From assembly GCA_025358885.1 (NCBI GenBank), contig JANYHW010000062.1, positions 1 through 38,156 on the forward strand: 38,156 nt of DNA, given 5' to 3'. The DNA comes from Cytophagales bacterium. Lineage in GTDB: Bacteria; Bacteroidota; Bacteroidia; Cytophagales; Cyclobacteriaceae. The notes below the pieces were generated by a model, which was not told the DNA's origin, made no database searches, and saw nothing but the letters and a program-made list of their open reading frames with translations. Below are positions 8,206-17,058 of the stretch, piece after piece. The position numbers and the translations under genes were made by a program. How positions within the stretch are numbered: position 1 is the first letter of the stretch; each line of letters begins with the position of its first letter.

Positions 8206-8715
8206 ATGTATACATTGAGATTCAGAGCAATTCTGGCTGCATGGGTTGTTGCCTTCTCAATTTCTTGTGCACCAAATGACAGCGGTAAGGGAAATAGTCA
8301 GGAGGAGTCCCTCATTAGGTCATCGAGGGAGAAATCCAACCAGGCCATTGCCCAAAGAGATACAGCAACGCTTGCCAGCCTGTGGACGAATGACTTTCAT
8401 GTGGTATCATCCAGAAACGCAGAGATGTCTGGTCGCATCCCTAACCGTGATCGGTTTGCAGCTGACTTTGCTAACAGGCCCGATATACTCTATGTCCGCA
8501 CACCAGAGGTAATCAAGGTTTTTGAGCAATGGAACATGGCTTCCGAGGCTGGTCATTGGTCAGGTCACTGGACAGATAACGGAGTGCGCGTAGAATTGGG
8601 TGGTACCTATTTCGCCAAATGGCACAAGATCAATGGTCGATGGTTGATCCGGGCAGAAATATTCGTTCCGCTTACGTGTGCTGGAGGTAAATTCTGCGAC
8701 CAGGTGCCGATCTAG
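8206..8715 (+). CDS. NTF2-like (SnoaL/DUF4440-type) lipoprotein
   Basis: A 169-residue protein with an N-terminal hydrophobic segment ending in a lipobox-like SISC (about residue 21), so likely a lipoprotein or secreted protein. The mature part has the NTF2-fold pattern: a helix rich in charged residues with AIAQRDTATLASLWTNDF, then a beta-sheet with HWSGHWTDN and YFAKWHKINGRWLIRAEIF. In this superfamily the fold makes a cone-shaped pocket used for binding or for simple catalysis; no specific activity is suggested. It starts 5 bp after the hydrolase gene. Its stop TAG (8713-8715) lies inside CTAG, which also supplies the stop of the convergent gene. Confidence 0.75.
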   Translation: MYTLRFRAILAAWVVAFSISCAPNDSGKGNSQEESLIRSSREKSNQAIAQRDTATLASLWTNDFHVVSSRNAEMSGRIPNRDRFAADFANRPDILYVRTPEVIKVFEQWNMASEAGHWSGHWTDNGVRVELGGTYFAKWHKINGRWLIRAEIFVPLTCAGGKFCDQVPI

Positions 8716-10166
8716 TCCTTCTTTGTAACGATTGCCTCAGCCTCCATCTCCACCAGGTATTCATCACCAATAAGGTCGGCGCGGATCATTGTGTTGGACG
8801 GTTGAATATCCCTGAATCGTTCGCCATGGACACGCGCAACAACTTCCCAATCGGAAATATTTCTGATATAGATCCTTGTTCGGACCACTTCTTCCAGCTT
8901 TCCTCCCAGAGAGATAATCGCTCCTTCAATCTTGTCAACAATGAAGTTCATCTGAGCCGCAGCATCGCTGCCACCTACTGCTCTGCTTCCATGGGTAGCT
9001 GTTGTTCCTGAAACAAGTATGCGGTTTCCTTTTCTAACCGCACGGCTGAAACCTGCCACGTCTTCCCAAATTGTTCCGCTCAATGCCTTGTTCCTCCCGT
9101 CAGAACCCCTCATTACAGGGTAGGGGGCGGGCAAGCTTTCTACATGATGACTCAGGTCGCCCGAAGCAGTAAGAAAGGGTGGCTTTCGGTATTCATCTCC
9201 ACAGTCGCCAGCGATAGGATCAAGAGAAGAAAGTGACTCATGAATTCTCGACCTGGCTTCATTGCCGAGGCTGAAGCCAAACAGATTCATATTGTCCTGG
9301 ATATGATCAGTCTTACCCAATCGCGCACCGATGATTATTCCTGCCACTGCAGGCTGATCCAGAATATACCGCGAAGCGACATTTGAAATTGAAGCACCTT
9401 TTTCTTTCGCTATGACGCTAAGTACCTGAAGCAGGTCCTGATACTTGTTCCATCCTCCAGCCGCATCGATGAATCTCTTGTATTTCATTTCTGACCATGT
9501 CGTCAGCTGTTCTGGTTGTTCACGGTCAAGCCACTTCTCAGTCAGAAATCCTCCTGCGATAGTTCCAAAGGCCAGTAATTTTACATTATGCTTAATGCAC
9601 AGCGCAGTCATTCCCTTCCCGGCGCGTTGATCCAGTAGTGAGAAACAAACCTGGTTGGTCAATACTTTGATCCCGCTGTTCAACACAATGTTAAGATGGG
9701 CAGTGTCAAAGTTCGTGACCCCCAGATGGCCTATGATCCCTTCGTGCTGAAGTTCCTGAAGCCAGTACAAACAGTCCATCCAGCCTGCGTCAGCATAGTT
9801 CCAGGCATGGAATTGCATCAAGTCAATTCGTTTAACCTGAAGGCGGTCCAGGGCACGCTGAACAGCAGTACGTACATCATCTTTGGTGACCGGACCCGGA
9901 GCGGGCACCCATTTGGTTAAGATTTGAACTTGCTGATCGGCACCCAGTCGTTTTCTGAAAACCCCGGCAATAAGTTCCGCCGATCCATAATGATCAGCCA
10001 TGTCAAAGGATGTGAATCCTGCCTCAACATAGGAAGACATCGCCTCGGCAGTTTTCATTGGATCGAGCAAGTTGCCATCCCGTTCCATATCGGCGATCTG
10101 CCAAAGCCCCGTGAGCACGCGAGAGACGGATAAATCCGGGGCTAGTTTGATTTGTTCGACATTCAT
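8712..10166 (-). CDS. Aldo/keto reductase fused to a C-terminal Rid (YjgF/UK114)-family domain
   Basis: A 484-residue two-domain cytoplasmic protein. Residues 1 to about 320 are an aldo/keto reductase TIM barrel with the full catalytic tetrad Asp55, Tyr60 (DMADHYGSAE), Lys85 (ILTKW) and His120 (MQFHAW); such enzymes reduce aldehydes or ketones with NADPH. Residues about 365-484 form a Rid domain (ILVSGTTA, RIYIRNISDW, LVEMEAEA). Canonical RidA hydrolyses reactive enamines/imines, using an Arg just before the last strand. By my alignment that position is Asp463 (IRADLIGD), with Arg462 shifted, so classical activity is doubtful. The frame is continuous, so this is a true fusion. The gene starts 13 bp after the APC permease on the same strand, hinting at processing of an imported amino acid or amine. 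Domains firm; joint function inferred. Confidence 0.88.
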   Translation of the reverse strand: MNVEQIKLAPDLSVSRVLTGLWQIADMERDGNLLDPMKTAEAMSSYVEAGFTSFDMADHYGSAELIAGVFRKRLGADQQVQILTKWVPAPGPVTKDDVRTAVQRALDRLQVKRIDLMQFHAWNYADAGWMDCLYWLQELQHEGIIGHLGVTNFDTAHLNIVLNSGIKVLTNQVCFSLLDQRAGKGMTALCIKHNVKLLAFGTIAGGFLTEKWLDREQPEQLTTWSEMKYKRFIDAAGGWNKYQDLLQVLSVIAKEKGASISNVASRYILDQPAVAGIIIGARLGKTDHIQDNMNLFGFSLGNEARSRIHESLSSLDPIAGDCGDEYRKPPFLTASGDLSHHVESLPAPYPVMRGSDGRNKALSGTIWEDVAGFSRAVRKGNRILVSGTTATHGSRAVGGSDAAAQMNFIVDKIEGAIISLGGKLEEVVRTRIYIRNISDWEVVARVHGERFRDIQPSNTMIRADLIGDEYLVEMEAEAIVTKKD

Positions 10167-10179
10167 CCTCGAATTTATT

Positions 10180-11685
10180 CTATTCAGGTGGAAGTTTAGA
10201 AAAGAATTCCCCGATGGCGATGCCAGAACGCCTCAAGTTGACCCATTCACGAAAGTAAATTACGGAAGCAAAAATCATTACAATAACCCAAATTGGTGTG
10301 GAGTGGAAGTACCACGCACTCACCGTTGAATTCAAATCCTTGTAAATATGAATGACAAGAAATGAAGAGAGAAAAATGATACCAGAAGTAGCAAGCCAAA
10401 GCTGTGTTCTCCTGGACCGAATCACTTTAACTTCCCTGAAAATTTCCGGGTTGCGAATTGGCAAGCTTATCACCGAAATACACATCAGGATAAAATTCAC
10501 CAACATAGACGTCACCATGATGTCGACTCCCAGAAAGAAATCTCCAGCCCAATGACTGCCCAGGATACCCATGGTGGCAATCATGCCACTTAGTAGAATA
10601 GCTGTGTGCGGTGTGTGATGTTCAGGATGGATCCTGGTCACCCCTTTTGGGAAAATCCCATCTTCGGCCCAGGCAAACATAAGGCGCGATACAGACAAAA
10701 GCATCGCAGGAAGATCATTGGTTAATGCAATGGCTGCTCCGGCGACAATGGCTACTGTCCATCCGGGTGAAAGAAAGTAACTCATCAGGCCAGGCGCGGT
10801 AATATCCTTTTTACCGGCTTCTTCCGCCACAAAACTCCATGGGACCGCATGATACACCGCAGACGTAAATATCATATAAAATAATCCAACTGTGGTGACT
10901 GCAATCCCTATGGCGAGCGGTAACGAGGTTTGCGGATTCTTTGCTTCCCCTCCGGCTTGTGCGATGGAATCAAAGCCAATGAAACTCGAGAAGAGGATAG
11001 CTGAAGCTGAAAGAAATATAGAAAGGTTAAATTTTAAGTCAGGAACGGCAATCGTTCTGCCTTCTTTTAACATCAAAGCTTCGGCAAAATCCTGATGGGT
11101 GAAATGGAACCCAGCAATGATTACGATTGCACCCAATCCAAACATAAGGAACATCAAAGGAATGATTGTCCGCTCATACTGCTTTATCCCCCGGATATTC
11201 ACCCAGACAAAGAACCACAACACCCCCAAGGCCAGCACCACCCTGACGAATCCCTTGTCGAGCATGGAAGCCAGGCTATGCCACGCCATGGCCGCCGCGA
11301 TGTCTCTCATGAATGGAACGATCACATACGATACCACCCCAATTATTATTGAAAGTCCAAACCATTGAGAAAAGCTGGCCACGAAACCGAGGTAGGGATG
11401 AAGGCCTCTGCTTGCATAGATATAACTCCCGCCCGCCCGTGGCATGGCCGATGCCAGGATGCTGTAGGCGAAAGCGGCAAGGATAGCGGGTATAGCAGCC
11501 ACCAGAAAAGCAGGCAAAACATATGGACCAATGCCAGGCACATTACGCTGTATCATAAACGGAACAACATAAATAGAAGCACCAAGCATGGAACAAATGC
11601 CGGTCGACGCCAGCCCCAACAATCCCATCTGACGCGACAGTCCGGAGGTAGTATTAGGTTCAGTTGAATTCGATAGAGCAGGCAT
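10180..11685 (-). CDS. APC-superfamily amino acid permease
   Basis: A 501-residue inner-membrane carrier with about 12 hydrophobic segments. The N-terminal helix carries GLASTGICSMLGASIY, the broken-helix substrate site of APC transporters, followed by an Ala/Gly-rich second helix and RAGGSYIYASRGLHP (near 85-99), a strongly conserved loop. GFDSIAQAGGEAKNPQ (near 235-250) is the helix-6 to loop motif. These fit the amino acid/polyamine/organocation family (COG0531); substrate not determinable. Downstream at 13 bp is the reductase-Rid fusion, and the pair is probably one operon. The 102-bp divergent gap to the ABC-F gene should contain its promoter, but I see no clear box on this strand. Confidence 0.9.
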   Translation of the reverse strand: MPALSNSTEPNTTSGLSRQMGLLGLASTGICSMLGASIYVVPFMIQRNVPGIGPYVLPAFLVAAIPAILAAFAYSILASAMPRAGGSYIYASRGLHPYLGFVASFSQWFGLSIIIGVVSYVIVPFMRDIAAAMAWHSLASMLDKGFVRVVLALGVLWFFVWVNIRGIKQYERTIIPLMFLMFGLGAIVIIAGFHFTHQDFAEALMLKEGRTIAVPDLKFNLSIFLSASAILFSSFIGFDSIAQAGGEAKNPQTSLPLAIGIAVTTVGLFYMIFTSAVYHAVPWSFVAEEAGKKDITAPGLMSYFLSPGWTVAIVAGAAIALTNDLPAMLLSVSRLMFAWAEDGIFPKGVTRIHPEHHTPHTAILLSGMIATMGILGSHWAGDFFLGVDIMVTSMLVNFILMCISVISLPIRNPEIFREVKVIRSRRTQLWLATSGIIFLSSFLVIHIYKDLNSTVSAWYFHSTPIWVIVMIFASVIYFREWVNLRRSGIAIGEFFSKLPPE

Positions 11686-11757
11686 TGACTAACAGCGTTA
11701 TGTCGAGAAACACAAAGAATGTAAAGAACCGGTGCTTTTCCTCTTGCCCTGACAGTG

Positions 11758-11765
11758 TATCTTTG
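11758..11765 (+). promoter_or_regulatory. Candidate Bacteroidota promoter (TATCTTTG) for the ABC-F gene
   Basis: TATCTTTG fits TAnnTTTG exactly and lies 22 bp before the GTG start at 11788. A partial -33 element, TTTC at 11737-11740, stands 17 bp upstream. Transcription would start near 11770-11773 with a short leader, as is usual in this phylum. Match by eye only. Confidence 0.45.
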
Positions 11766-11787
11766 CGCCTCATTTTAACAGAACGCT

Positions 11788-13653
11788 GTGAATTATCTTT
11801 CTGCCGAGCTCATTTCGAAGACATTCAATGACAAATGGCTGTTCAGGGACATCTCGTTAGGCATCTCCCAAGGCGAGAAATTCGCCATGGTAGGCAATAA
11901 CGGAGTCGGCAAATCCACGCTGCTCAATATCCTTACCGGGGAACTCAAGTCAGACTCAGGCAAGGTTGTCACACGTGACGGCATCCGTCTTGGATTTCTA
12001 ACTCAACAGCCTCAAGTAGATAATAATCAGTATGTTAAGGATATTCTATTCGACGCTGCTAATAAGGTTGCTGCTGCCGTAAAGGAGTATGAAGAATGCC
12101 TCCATCACCCGGAAGTGGCTGGGGAAAGGATGCAAGCGGCGCTTGAAAAGATGGAGGAATACAACGCCTGGGACTACGACGCCAAGGTGCATGAAGTCAC
12201 CAGCAAACTGGATGTACCCGACCTGGACAAAAAGTTTGGTGAATTATCCGGAGGGCAAAAGAAGAGGATATTCCTTGCCCAACTCCTCCTGGCAAGCCCT
12301 GATCTCATTATTATGGATGAGCCTACCAACCACCTCGACCTGTCTGCGATTGAGTGGCTGGAGGAATACCTCTCTGGTCCAAATATTACCCTGATTATGG
12401 TTACCCACGATCGCTACTTTTTGGATAATGTGGCCACAGAAATTATTGAATTGGATCGAGGTAAACTTTTCCGGTATAAGGGTAATTATGCCTATTTCCT
12501 GGAGAAGAAATCGGAACGGGAGGAGATGCTGAAGACTGAGGTGACCAAAGCGCGCAACCTGCTCAAGAAAGAGCTGGAGTGGATGCGCAAGCAGCCTCGT
12601 GCCCGGGGAACAAAAGCAAAATACAGAATTGAGGCGTTCTACGAATTGAAGGAAGTGGCGTCACAGGATTTGAAGAAAGACCGTCTCGAACTGGACATCA
12701 GGGAGTCCCGGCAAGGAGGGAAAATCCTGGAAGTTGAACACATCTCCAAGAGCTACGGCAACCAGGTGGTGATTGAGGATTTTTCTTACGTGTTCAAGAA
12801 GTTTGATCGCATCGGGGTTGTGGGAAAGAATGGAATCGGAAAATCCACATTCCTTGATATCATTACACAGAAATTGAAACCGGATACCGGAATTGTAATG
12901 CCGGGACTAACCACCAAGTTTGGTTATTTCACACAGGATTCGATGACTCTCAATCCGGCCAACCGCATTATTGAAGAGGTAAAAGAAATTGCGGAGTTTA
13001 TTACCCTTTCGGACGGAAGTCAGGTTTCGGCATCGAAGTTTCTGGAGAATTTCCTCTTCCCACCCGAGAAACAATACACGTTTATTGAGAAGCTCAGTGG
13101 GGGAGAGAAGAAGCGGCTACAATTGCTTAAACTACTGGTACTGAGTCCTAATTTTCTTGTTCTGGACGAACCTACCAATGACTTCGACATTGATACCCTC
13201 AACGTGCTGGAGGACTTCCTGGAAAAATTTACCGGATGCCTGGTGCTTGTATCTCATGATCGTTATTTCATGGACCACCTCGTTGATCAACTCTTTATTT
13301 TTGAGGGAGAGGGTAAGATAAAGATGTTCAATGGCAATTATACATACTACCGTGATTCTATCAAAGATGCAGAAATGGGCATAGGTGAGCCCTTGAAGCA
13401 ACTGGTTGAACCGAAAGTATCAGAAGGCCCGTTGGCCAAAAAGAAAACTACGGTCAAGGAGAAGCAGGAATACACAAGTCTGGAAAAGGAAATTCAACTT
13501 CTTGAATTGGAAAAAACCAGGCTAACGGATAAACTGCTCGATGGACAGGCCGGACATGTGCAACTCCTGGAATGGTCGCAACAGATAAAAGGAATTACAG
13601 ACCAGATTGAAACCAAGACCGCCCGATGGCTTGAACTTGCTGAAATTGTCTGA
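11788..13653 (+). CDS. ABC-F family ATPase (Uup-like ribosome-associated protein)
   Basis: A soluble duplicated ABC protein of 621 residues that in this family acts on the ribosome rather than in transport. Domain 1 has Walker A GNNGVGKST (36-44), signature LSGGQKKR and Walker B LIIMDEPTNHLD. A charged linker follows (about 230-305, with KQPRARGTKAKYR). Domain 2 has Walker A GKNGIGKST, signature LSGGEKKR and LVLDEPTNDFD. A charged C-terminal coiled coil from about 545 resembles the Uup C-terminal domain. No membrane segment is present. The start is GTG at 11788: an in-frame stop at 11776-11778 leaves no alternative and homology begins at once. A promoter-like box lies 22 bp upstream. The ABC-F call is certain; the Uup subgroup is likely. 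Confidence 0.95.
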   Translation: MNYLSAELISKTFNDKWLFRDISLGISQGEKFAMVGNNGVGKSTLLNILTGELKSDSGKVVTRDGIRLGFLTQQPQVDNNQYVKDILFDAANKVAAAVKEYEECLHHPEVAGERMQAALEKMEEYNAWDYDAKVHEVTSKLDVPDLDKKFGELSGGQKKRIFLAQLLLASPDLIIMDEPTNHLDLSAIEWLEEYLSGPNITLIMVTHDRYFLDNVATEIIELDRGKLFRYKGNYAYFLEKKSEREEMLKTEVTKARNLLKKELEWMRKQPRARGTKAKYRIEAFYELKEVASQDLKKDRLELDIRESRQGGKILEVEHISKSYGNQVVIEDFSYVFKKFDRIGVVGKNGIGKSTFLDIITQKLKPDTGIVMPGLTTKFGYFTQDSMTLNPANRIIEEVKEIAEFITLSDGSQVSASKFLENFLFPPEKQYTFIEKLSGGEKKRLQLLKLLVLSPNFLVLDEPTNDFDIDTLNVLEDFLEKFTGCLVLVSHDRYFMDHLVDQLFIFEGEGKIKMFNGNYTYYRDSIKDAEMGIGEPLKQLVEPKVSEGPLAKKKTTVKEKQEYTSLEKEIQLLELEKTRLTDKLLDGQAGHVQLLEWSQQIKGITDQIETKTARWLELAEIV

Positions 13654-13722
13654 TAAGACTTTCCAGCTCTTGTAGACTATAACCTGGGCCGATCCGTCTT
13701 TGTGTAAAAGCAGGGTGACTTC

Positions 13723-14835
13723 ATGCGAATTCTGGGTATCATCATAAAATCGATTTTCTATTTCGTATTGGCGCTGGCCCTGGTAATCTATTTGTTTATG
13801 CAACAAAAATCATTCGGCAAGCTTCCCTCGGGAGATCGGTTGGAAAGAATTAAAAACTCCCCTCATTACAGAGATGGAAGTTTCATGAACATTGAAGAGA
13901 CAGAGATGCTGGCCAAGGATGCCTCTTATCCCAAAATGATGGTGGATTTTTTCAGCAAGGGGAATAACAGGGGTCCTTCCGTAACGCTTCCGTCCATTCG
14001 CACAAATCTTACAACAGTGCGTGATATGCCCTCCATTATTTGGTTCGGGCACTCTTCGTACCTTATTTCCATTGATGGCAAAAATATCCTCGTTGATCCC
14101 GTATTCAGTGAAAGAGCGTCGCCGGTTCAATATATGGGAAGCAAAAACTATCTCTATTCGACAACTTATTCAATAGAAGATTTTCCTCCCATCGATGTGG
14201 TGATCATTTCGCATGACCATTATGATCACCTGGATTATAATACTATCCTCAAACTCAATTCGAAAACAAAAGTATTTGTCACTGGATTGGGTGTAGGATC
14301 GCACCTTGAATACTGGGGTGTGGAAGAATCACGCATCAAGGAATTTGACTGGTGGGAGGGTGGCATGGTGTTGCCGGGAGTTGAGTTGATTGCCACCCCC
14401 GCCAGGCATTTTTCGGGAAGAGGCTTTAAGCGCTACCAAACTTTATGGTCATCCTTTGTACTCAAGACAGGTAACAAAACATTATTCATTGGTGGCGACT
14501 CCGGATATGACGCATCGTTTAAGAAAATTGGAGAGAAGTATGGCCCTTTTGATCTGGTGATGCTCGAGTGTGGACAATACGACAAGCAATGGCCGTTCAT
14601 TCACATGATGCCCGAACAAACAGTGCAAGCCAGTATTGATTTGAATTCAAAAGTTCTGATGCCTGTGCATTGGGGAAAATTCACTCTTGCTCTTCATCCC
14701 TGGACAGAACCTGTCGAGCGTGCACTCAAATCAGCCGACGAGTTGAAAGTAAAACTCACGACACCCATTATGGGTGACCCAATGAATCTTGATAGTATTA
14801 CCATCGGAAAGCGGTGGTGGAAAGGATTGGATTAG
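13723..14835 (+). CDS. Membrane-anchored metallo-beta-lactamase-fold hydrolase, NAPE-PLD-like
   Basis: A 370-residue protein with an N-terminal membrane helix (residues 4-25) and a metallo-beta-lactamase fold. Metal ligands are complete: HDHYDH (His164, His166, Asp168, His169), His229 in PARHFSGRG, Asp259 in GGDSGYD and His316 in VHWGKF. The segment IWFGHSSYLISIDGKNILVDP and the N-terminal arrangement fit the COG2220 branch with N-acyl-phosphatidylethanolamine phospholipase D, so an envelope phospholipid or amide is a plausible substrate; this is inference. It follows the ABC-F gene by 69 bp on the same strand and may be read from the same transcript. Start ATG at 13723 places the anchor at the very N-terminus. 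Confidence 0.9.
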   Translation: MRILGIIIKSIFYFVLALALVIYLFMQQKSFGKLPSGDRLERIKNSPHYRDGSFMNIEETEMLAKDASYPKMMVDFFSKGNNRGPSVTLPSIRTNLTTVRDMPSIIWFGHSSYLISIDGKNILVDPVFSERASPVQYMGSKNYLYSTTYSIEDFPPIDVVIISHDHYDHLDYNTILKLNSKTKVFVTGLGVGSHLEYWGVEESRIKEFDWWEGGMVLPGVELIATPARHFSGRGFKRYQTLWSSFVLKTGNKTLFIGGDSGYDASFKKIGEKYGPFDLVMLECGQYDKQWPFIHMMPEQTVQASIDLNSKVLMPVHWGKFTLALHPWTEPVERALKSADELKVKLTTPIMGDPMNLDSITIGKRWWKGLD

Positions 14836-14915
14836 AAATACCGTGGTAGGATTTAGCTGGATGGCCCTAAGGCTGCGTTTCTGTATCATTGCATATCGCT
14901 TGGTATTTCCTTTCC

Positions 14916-15392
14916 ATGAAAGCAGCTACAGTCAACGAAATCAAGAAAGAACTGGCTTCACTGGAAGCTCAGGCCTTGGTGGATCTCTGCCTTCGACTGG
15001 CAAAATTCAAAAAAGACAACAAAGAACTGCTCACCTATCTGCTCTATGAAGCACAGGATGAGCAAGCCTACGTGCGCACAATAAAAGCCGATATGGATGA
15101 GCAGTTTATTGCCCTTCCAACGACCAGCGTCTATTACTTTAAGAAAAGTCTCCGCCGGATTCTACGGGTGGTGAACAGGCAGATTCGCTATTCCGGCGTC
15201 CCGGCGTCGGAACTGGAATTGCGCATTCATTTTTGTACCCTTTTCAGGAATTCGGGTGTACCTTTGGACAAGAGTCCTGTGCTCCTAAATTTGTATCAGC
15301 AGCAAATGAAAAAGCTTCACGGGATGATCACCAAACTTCCGGAAGATTTACAATTTGATTATCAACACGACATTGAAAAGCTTTCATCCTAG
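14916..15392 (+). CDS. Uncharacterised helical protein (158 aa)
   Basis: A cytoplasmic, mostly alpha-helical protein with many charged residues and no signal peptide or membrane segment. The N-terminal part ([20 protein letters not shown], then [14 protein letters not shown]) looks like a short helical repeat; the middle is basic ([16 protein letters not shown]). It recalls small Bacteroidota proteins annotated only as DUFs, possibly DUF6155-like, but I cannot confirm this. ATG 14916 is preferred over the in-frame TTG at 14889, which would add an odd nine residues. The next gene starts 2 bp after its stop, so the pair is translationally coupled; the partner is a VF530-type protein. No function proposed. 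Confidence 0.75.
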   Translation: MKAATVNEIKKELASLEAQALVDLCLRLAKFKKDNKELLTYLLYEAQDEQAYVRTIKADMDEQFIALPTTSVYYFKKSLRRILRVVNRQIRYSGVPASELELRIHFCTLFRNSGVPLDKSPVLLNLYQQQMKKLHGMITKLPEDLQFDYQHDIEKLSS

Positions 15393-15394
15393 GA

Positions 15395-15610
15395 ATGGAA
15401 CACCAACACAACAATCCCTTGCACGGTAAAACACTTGAAACAGTATTAGAGCACCTCGTAGACCGGTATGGATGGGAAGAACTGGGGAGGCGAATTGCCA
15501 TCAATTGCTTCATCCATGATCCCAGCATCAAGTCAAGCCTTGTCTTTCTCAGGAAAACCTCCTGGGCACGGAAGAAAGTAGAAGATCTTTACCTGGAATC
15601 CATCAGCTGA
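15395..15610 (+). CDS. VF530-family (DUF2132) small protein
   Basis: A 71-residue protein with the full family pattern: [10 protein letters not shown] at 6-15, [24 protein letters not shown] and [16 protein letters not shown]. The family is small, widespread in bacteria and folds as a helical domain; it is often described as DNA-binding from structure, with little functional proof. It begins 2 bp after the unknown helical gene and ends 24 bp before the DUF1080 gene. The length is normal for the family. Confident in family, not in function. Confidence 0.9.
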   Translation: MEHQHNNPLHGKTLETVLEHLVDRYGWEELGRRIAINCFIHDPSIKSSLVFLRKTSWARKKVEDLYLESIS

Positions 15611-15634
15611 CCAACCTGCCTGTCAGGTCTATTC

Positions 15635-17014
15635 ATGACTACCACCGGACTTTCGAAGAGAACATTGTTGGTTTCATCAATCGTGTTGCTGACCCATGTA
15701 TTTACCGTGGCCCAGGATAACTGGAAACCACTCTTTAATGGAAAAGATTTGGCTGGATGGAAGCCTCTTAACGGAAAGGCGAAATTCGAAGTAGTCGGAA
15801 ATGAAATCGTGGGGACAACCACGGCCAATGAGCCAAATTCCTTTCTTGTTACAGAAGCCACCTATGGCGACTTCATCCTTGAATTGCAATTCAAAATCGA
15901 TGAGGGTACAAATTCCGGCATTCAATTCCGCAGCGAAAGCAGGCCTGAATATCAAAATGGAAGAGTCCATGGATACCAGTATGAGATCGATCCCTCTTCC
16001 CGGGCATGGACAGGGGGCATTTATGACGAAGCACGCAGAGAATGGCTGTACACACTGGAATATAATATTGATGCAAAAAGGGATTTTGAAAAAAATGAGT
16101 GGAACCTCGCGCGCATCGAATGCATCGGGAATACACTCCGTACATTTATCAATGGCTTTCCCGCTGCCCATGTAGTCGACAACCTTACTAAGAGCGGTTT
16201 CATTGCGCTTCAGGTACATTCCGTTGACAAGCCTGCCAATGCCGGTAAACAAGTCCGGTGGCGGAACATCCGGATTCAAACACAAGATCTAACCCCAACG
16301 CCGCTGGATGAAATCTTCGTGTCGAATTTTATTCCCAATACACTTTCTGAACAAGAGACTAAGAATGGTGTGAAGTTACTATGGGATGGGAAGACATCGA
16401 ATGGCTGGCGCGGCGCCTATCAAACAAAATTCCCGGACCACGGGTGGGAAATAAAAGAAGGGGAGTTAAGGACTCTTAAATCAACCGGGGGTGAGTCTAC
16501 AAATGGGGGTGATATAGTTTCGCAGGAAGAGTTTGCGGCTTTTGATCTTCAATTTGAATTTAGATTGAGTGAAGGCGCCAACAGCGGCGTGAAATACTTC
16601 GTAACCGAACAGGAGGGAAATAAGGGCTCAGCCATAGGGCTGGAGTACCAGATTCTCGATGATGAAAGACATTCCGATGCCAAGGAAGGGGTGGTGGGAA
16701 ATCGCACCCAGGCCTCGCTGTATGATCTTATTCCTTCATTGAAAATTGCCCGTGGCCAGCATAAAATAGGAGAGTGGAATTACGGGAGTATCATCGTTTA
16801 TCCAGACAACCGTGTTGAGCATTGGCTGAATGGTTACAAGGTGGTGGAGTTTCAGCGCGGTACTCCCATCTACAATGCCCTGGTGGCACGGAGCAAGTAT
16901 GCGCAATGGAAGAATTTTGGAATGGCGCCGAAAGGACACATCCTTTTGCAAGATCACGGCGATCAAGTATCTTTCCGCAGCATCAAAATTAAGGTATTCA
17001 AAACCTCACCCTGA
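15635..17014 (+). CDS. Exported protein with two DUF1080 (3-keto-disaccharide hydrolase-type) domains
   Basis: A 459-residue secreted protein: signal peptide at about 8-26 (cleavage near VAQ), then two tandem concanavalin-like beta-sandwich domains of DUF1080 type. Domain 1 (about 28-215) opens with LFNGKDLAGWKPLNG and has GTNSGIQFRSE; domain 2 (about 245-455) opens with LLWDGKTSNGWRG and has GANSGVKYFV. DUF1080 proteins include enzymes acting on 3-keto-glycosides, the products of Gfo/Idh/MocA-type oxidation. The oxidoreductase gene follows after 44 bp, then a DUF6807 gene, so a periplasmic keto-sugar route is likely. The tandem arrangement points to internal duplication; whether both halves are active is unknown. 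Confidence 0.88.
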   Translation: MTTTGLSKRTLLVSSIVLLTHVFTVAQDNWKPLFNGKDLAGWKPLNGKAKFEVVGNEIVGTTTANEPNSFLVTEATYGDFILELQFKIDEGTNSGIQFRSESRPEYQNGRVHGYQYEIDPSSRAWTGGIYDEARREWLYTLEYNIDAKRDFEKNEWNLARIECIGNTLRTFINGFPAAHVVDNLTKSGFIALQVHSVDKPANAGKQVRWRNIRIQTQDLTPTPLDEIFVSNFIPNTLSEQETKNGVKLLWDGKTSNGWRGAYQTKFPDHGWEIKEGELRTLKSTGGESTNGGDIVSQEEFAAFDLQFEFRLSEGANSGVKYFVTEQEGNKGSAIGLEYQILDDERHSDAKEGVVGNRTQASLYDLIPSLKIARGQHKIGEWNYGSIIVYPDNRVEHWLNGYKVVEFQRGTPIYNALVARSKYAQWKNFGMAPKGHILLQDHGDQVSFRSIKIKVFKTSP

Positions 17015-17026
17015 ACTCGTTGCTAG

Positions 17027-17048
17027 GGTTGTTGATGTTCAACTAACC
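17027..17048 (+). other. Inverted repeat in the 44-bp gap of the keto-sugar operon
   Basis: GGTTGTTG (17027-17034) can pair with CAACTAACC (17040-17048) across a 5-base loop with one bulged T, a stem of 8 pairs. No uninterrupted T tract follows, only AATTTGTTTT. It could tune expression between the DUF1080 and oxidoreductase genes, or be chance. Confidence 0.25.
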
Positions 17049-17058
17049 AATTTGTTTT

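Noticed and set aside
15677-16285. A 202-codon open frame antisense to the DUF1080 gene
   Set aside because: Low-complexity, Cys-rich product without motifs; sense strand encodes a well-defined exported protein.
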